Below, piece after piece: positions 12,560 to 13,840 of a stretch of 13,840 nt of DNA. The position numbers and the translations under genes were made by a program. Source of the DNA: CAYUYM01 sp964449305 (lineage in GTDB: Bacteria > Bacteroidota > Ignavibacteria > SZUA-365 > CAYQST01); NCBI GenBank assembly GCA_964449305.1, contig CAYUYM010000086.1, forward strand, positions 1 through 13,840. Direction: 5' to 3'. How positions within the stretch are numbered: position 1 is the stretch's first letter; the number at the start of each line of letters is the position of its first letter. Under the pieces are notes generated by a model. It saw nothing but the letters and a program-made list of their open reading frames with translations. It ran no database searches and was not told the origin of the DNA.

Positions 12560-13840
12560 ATGACTGAAGACACACGCGACGAGATGGATGTCGACCAGAA
12601 CAACGGCAGCGAATTCTACACCGAAAGCTCCATCAAGGTGCTGGAGGGACTCGAGGCCGTCCGGAAGCGCCCGGCGATGTACATCGGCGACATCGGCATC
12701 CGCGGCCTGCATCACCTCGTGAACGAGGTGGTGGACAACTCCATCGATGAAGCGCTGGCGGGATACTGCGACACCATCACGGTCACCATCAACAAGGACA
12801 GCTCCATCACCGTCACCGACAACGGCCGCGGCATCCCCACGGGACCGCATCCGGTGAAGAAGGTCAGCACGCTTCAGGTGGTGATGTGCACGCTCCATGC
12901 GGGTGGCAAGTTCGACAAGAACACGTACAAGGTGTCCGGCGGTCTGCATGGCGTGGGCGTCTCCGTGGTCAACGCCCTCTCGGAATGGATGGAGGTCAAC
13001 GTCCACCGCGACGGCAACGTGTATCATCAGCGCTATGAACGGGGCGAGCCGGCGTCGGAGGTCACCGTGACGGGCAAGACGCGTCACTCCGGCACGCACA
13101 CCACCTTCATGCCCGACGTGGAGATCTTCAAGCAGATCGACTTCCGCGTGGACATCCTGGAGGAGCGTCTGCGCGAGCTCGCCTATCTGAACCGCGCCAT
13201 CACCATCATCCTGCGCGACAGGCGCGACGATGGCGAGGAGATGCGCTTCCACTTCCGCGGCGGGCTCAAGGATTTCGTGCAGTACATCGACGCGAACCGC
13301 ATCAGCATCCTCAAGGAGCCCATCCACATCGAGGGTGAGCGGGACGGGACACCGGTGGAGCTGGCGCTGCAATACAACGATTCCTACGTGGAGAACATCT
13401 TCTCCTACGTGAACAACATCCACACGCACGAGGGCGGCACGCACCTCGTGGGGTTCAAGTCGGCGCTCACGCGTTCCCTCAACAACTACGCCTACAAGAA
13501 CGGCCTCATCAAGGAGGGCAAGCTGTCCCTCTCGGGTGAGGATTTCCGCGAGGGGCTGACGGCCGTGCTGAGCGTGAAGGTGGCCGAGCCGCAGTTCGAG
13601 GGGCAGACGAAGACGAAGCTCGGCAACTCGGAGACGAAGAGCGCCGTGGAGATGATCGTGGGGGAACAGCTCGCGCTGTTTCTGGAGCAGAACCCCGGCA
13701 TCGCGCGGCGTGTGGTGGACAAGGCCGTCCGGGCCGCCGAGGCCCGCGAGGCGGCGCGCAAGGCGAAGGATCTGACGCGCCGCAAATCGGCGCTCGAATC
13801 CTCGAGCCTGCCGGGCAAGCTGGCCGACTGCTCCATCACC
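12560..13840 (+). CDS. gyrB: DNA gyrase subunit B, N-terminal part (cut by window end)
   Basis: 427 codons are present and the frame is open at the window end. The GHKL ATPase domain is intact: RKRPAMYIG (35-43), EVVDNSIDEA (56-65) with the ATP-site Asn60, DNGRGIP (87-93), GGKFDKNTYKVSGGLHGVGV (115-134), and the transducer lysine in QTKTK (349-353). The sequence continues into the segment SLPGKLADCS (416-425) at the start of the TOPRIM domain. GyrB forms A2B2 gyrase with GyrA and introduces negative supercoils with ATP. The ATG is preceded only by a weak GGGAAC-like site. An extension of about 20 acidic residues precedes the conserved start of the ATPase domain. Placement near dnaN and recF is typical of origin-proximal loci. 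Gyrase rather than topoisomerase IV is favoured by this location. Confidence 0.93.
   Translation, partial: MTEDTRDEMDVDQNNGSEFYTESSIKVLEGLEAVRKRPAMYIGDIGIRGLHHLVNEVVDNSIDEALAGYCDTITVTINKDSSITVTDNGRGIPTGPHPVKKVSTLQVVMCTLHAGGKFDKNTYKVSGGLHGVGVSVVNALSEWMEVNVHRDGNVYHQRYERGEPASEVTVTGKTRHSGTHTTFMPDVEIFKQIDFRVDILEERLRELAYLNRAITIILRDRRDDGEEMRFHFRGGLKDFVQYIDANRISILKEPIHIEGERDGTPVELALQYNDSYVENIFSYVNNIHTHEGGTHLVGFKSALTRSLNNYAYKNGLIKEGKLSLSGEDFREGLTAVLSVKVAEPQFEGQTKTKLGNSETKSAVEMIVGEQLALFLEQNPGIARRVVDKAVRAAEAREAARKAKDLTRRKSALESSSLPGKLADCSIT

Noticed and set aside
1..13840. CRISPR array, insertion sequence or prophage
   Set aside because: No regularly spaced direct repeats, transposase or integrase motifs, or terminal inverted repeats were found; the coding content is chromosomal housekeeping and envelope genes.

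Overview
This window looks like a chromosomal segment of a GC-rich member of the Bacteroidota/Chlorobiota (FCB) group. The reasons are two C-terminal type IX secretion (T9SS) sorting domains, an Omp28-like lipoprotein, a surface protein with HYDIN-type repeats, a near absence of strong Shine-Dalgarno sites, and promoter candidates of the form TTG-N20/21-TAnnTTT, the pattern used by the primary sigma factor of Bacteroidota. The mix resembles uncultured Chlorobi-side lineages such as Ignavibacteria or Kapabacteria, but the exact placement is inference.

Left part (1-3372). The C-terminal tail of a T9SS cargo protein enters on the + strand (1-168). It converges with a three-gene minus-strand unit that reads TPR lipoprotein (2941-2432), DUF58/VWA protein (2422-1523), Omp28-like Ig/thioredoxin lipoprotein (1488-421). 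The unit has a promoter candidate at 2975-3007 and a good intrinsic terminator at 363-394. Between this unit and the next gene lies a 431-bp non-coding stretch full of hairpins. Its right end (about 3214-3373) looks like a plus-strand structured small RNA: serial helices, one with a GCAA tetraloop, then a GC-rich hairpin and a T5 tract that ends at the stop codon of the convergent gene. I consider this the best candidate for something undescribed.

Middle (3373-7257). One large minus-strand gene encodes a secreted protein of 1229 residues: signal peptide, N-terminal domain, long glycine-rich region, four HYDIN/choice-of-anchor-D repeats, a cohesin-like domain and a T9SS sorting domain. It is divergent from dnaN, with a promoter candidate on each strand of the 195-bp gap.

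Right part (7258-13840). A tightly packed replication and tRNA-modification cluster runs on the + strand: dnaN, recF, a DUF721/DciA-like gene and mnmE, with a junction of 1 bp followed by two 4-bp ATGA overlaps. Then come an unrecognised exported protein with a GTG start (11273-12325) and gyrB (from 12560, cut by the window end). DnaN is the sliding clamp, RecF loads recombinase at gaps, DUF721 proteins are linked to replicative helicase loading, and GyrB relieves supercoils. MnmE modifies wobble uridines. The cluster is typical of the neighbourhood of the replication origin, but dnaA is not next to dnaN here and I saw no DnaA-box cluster.
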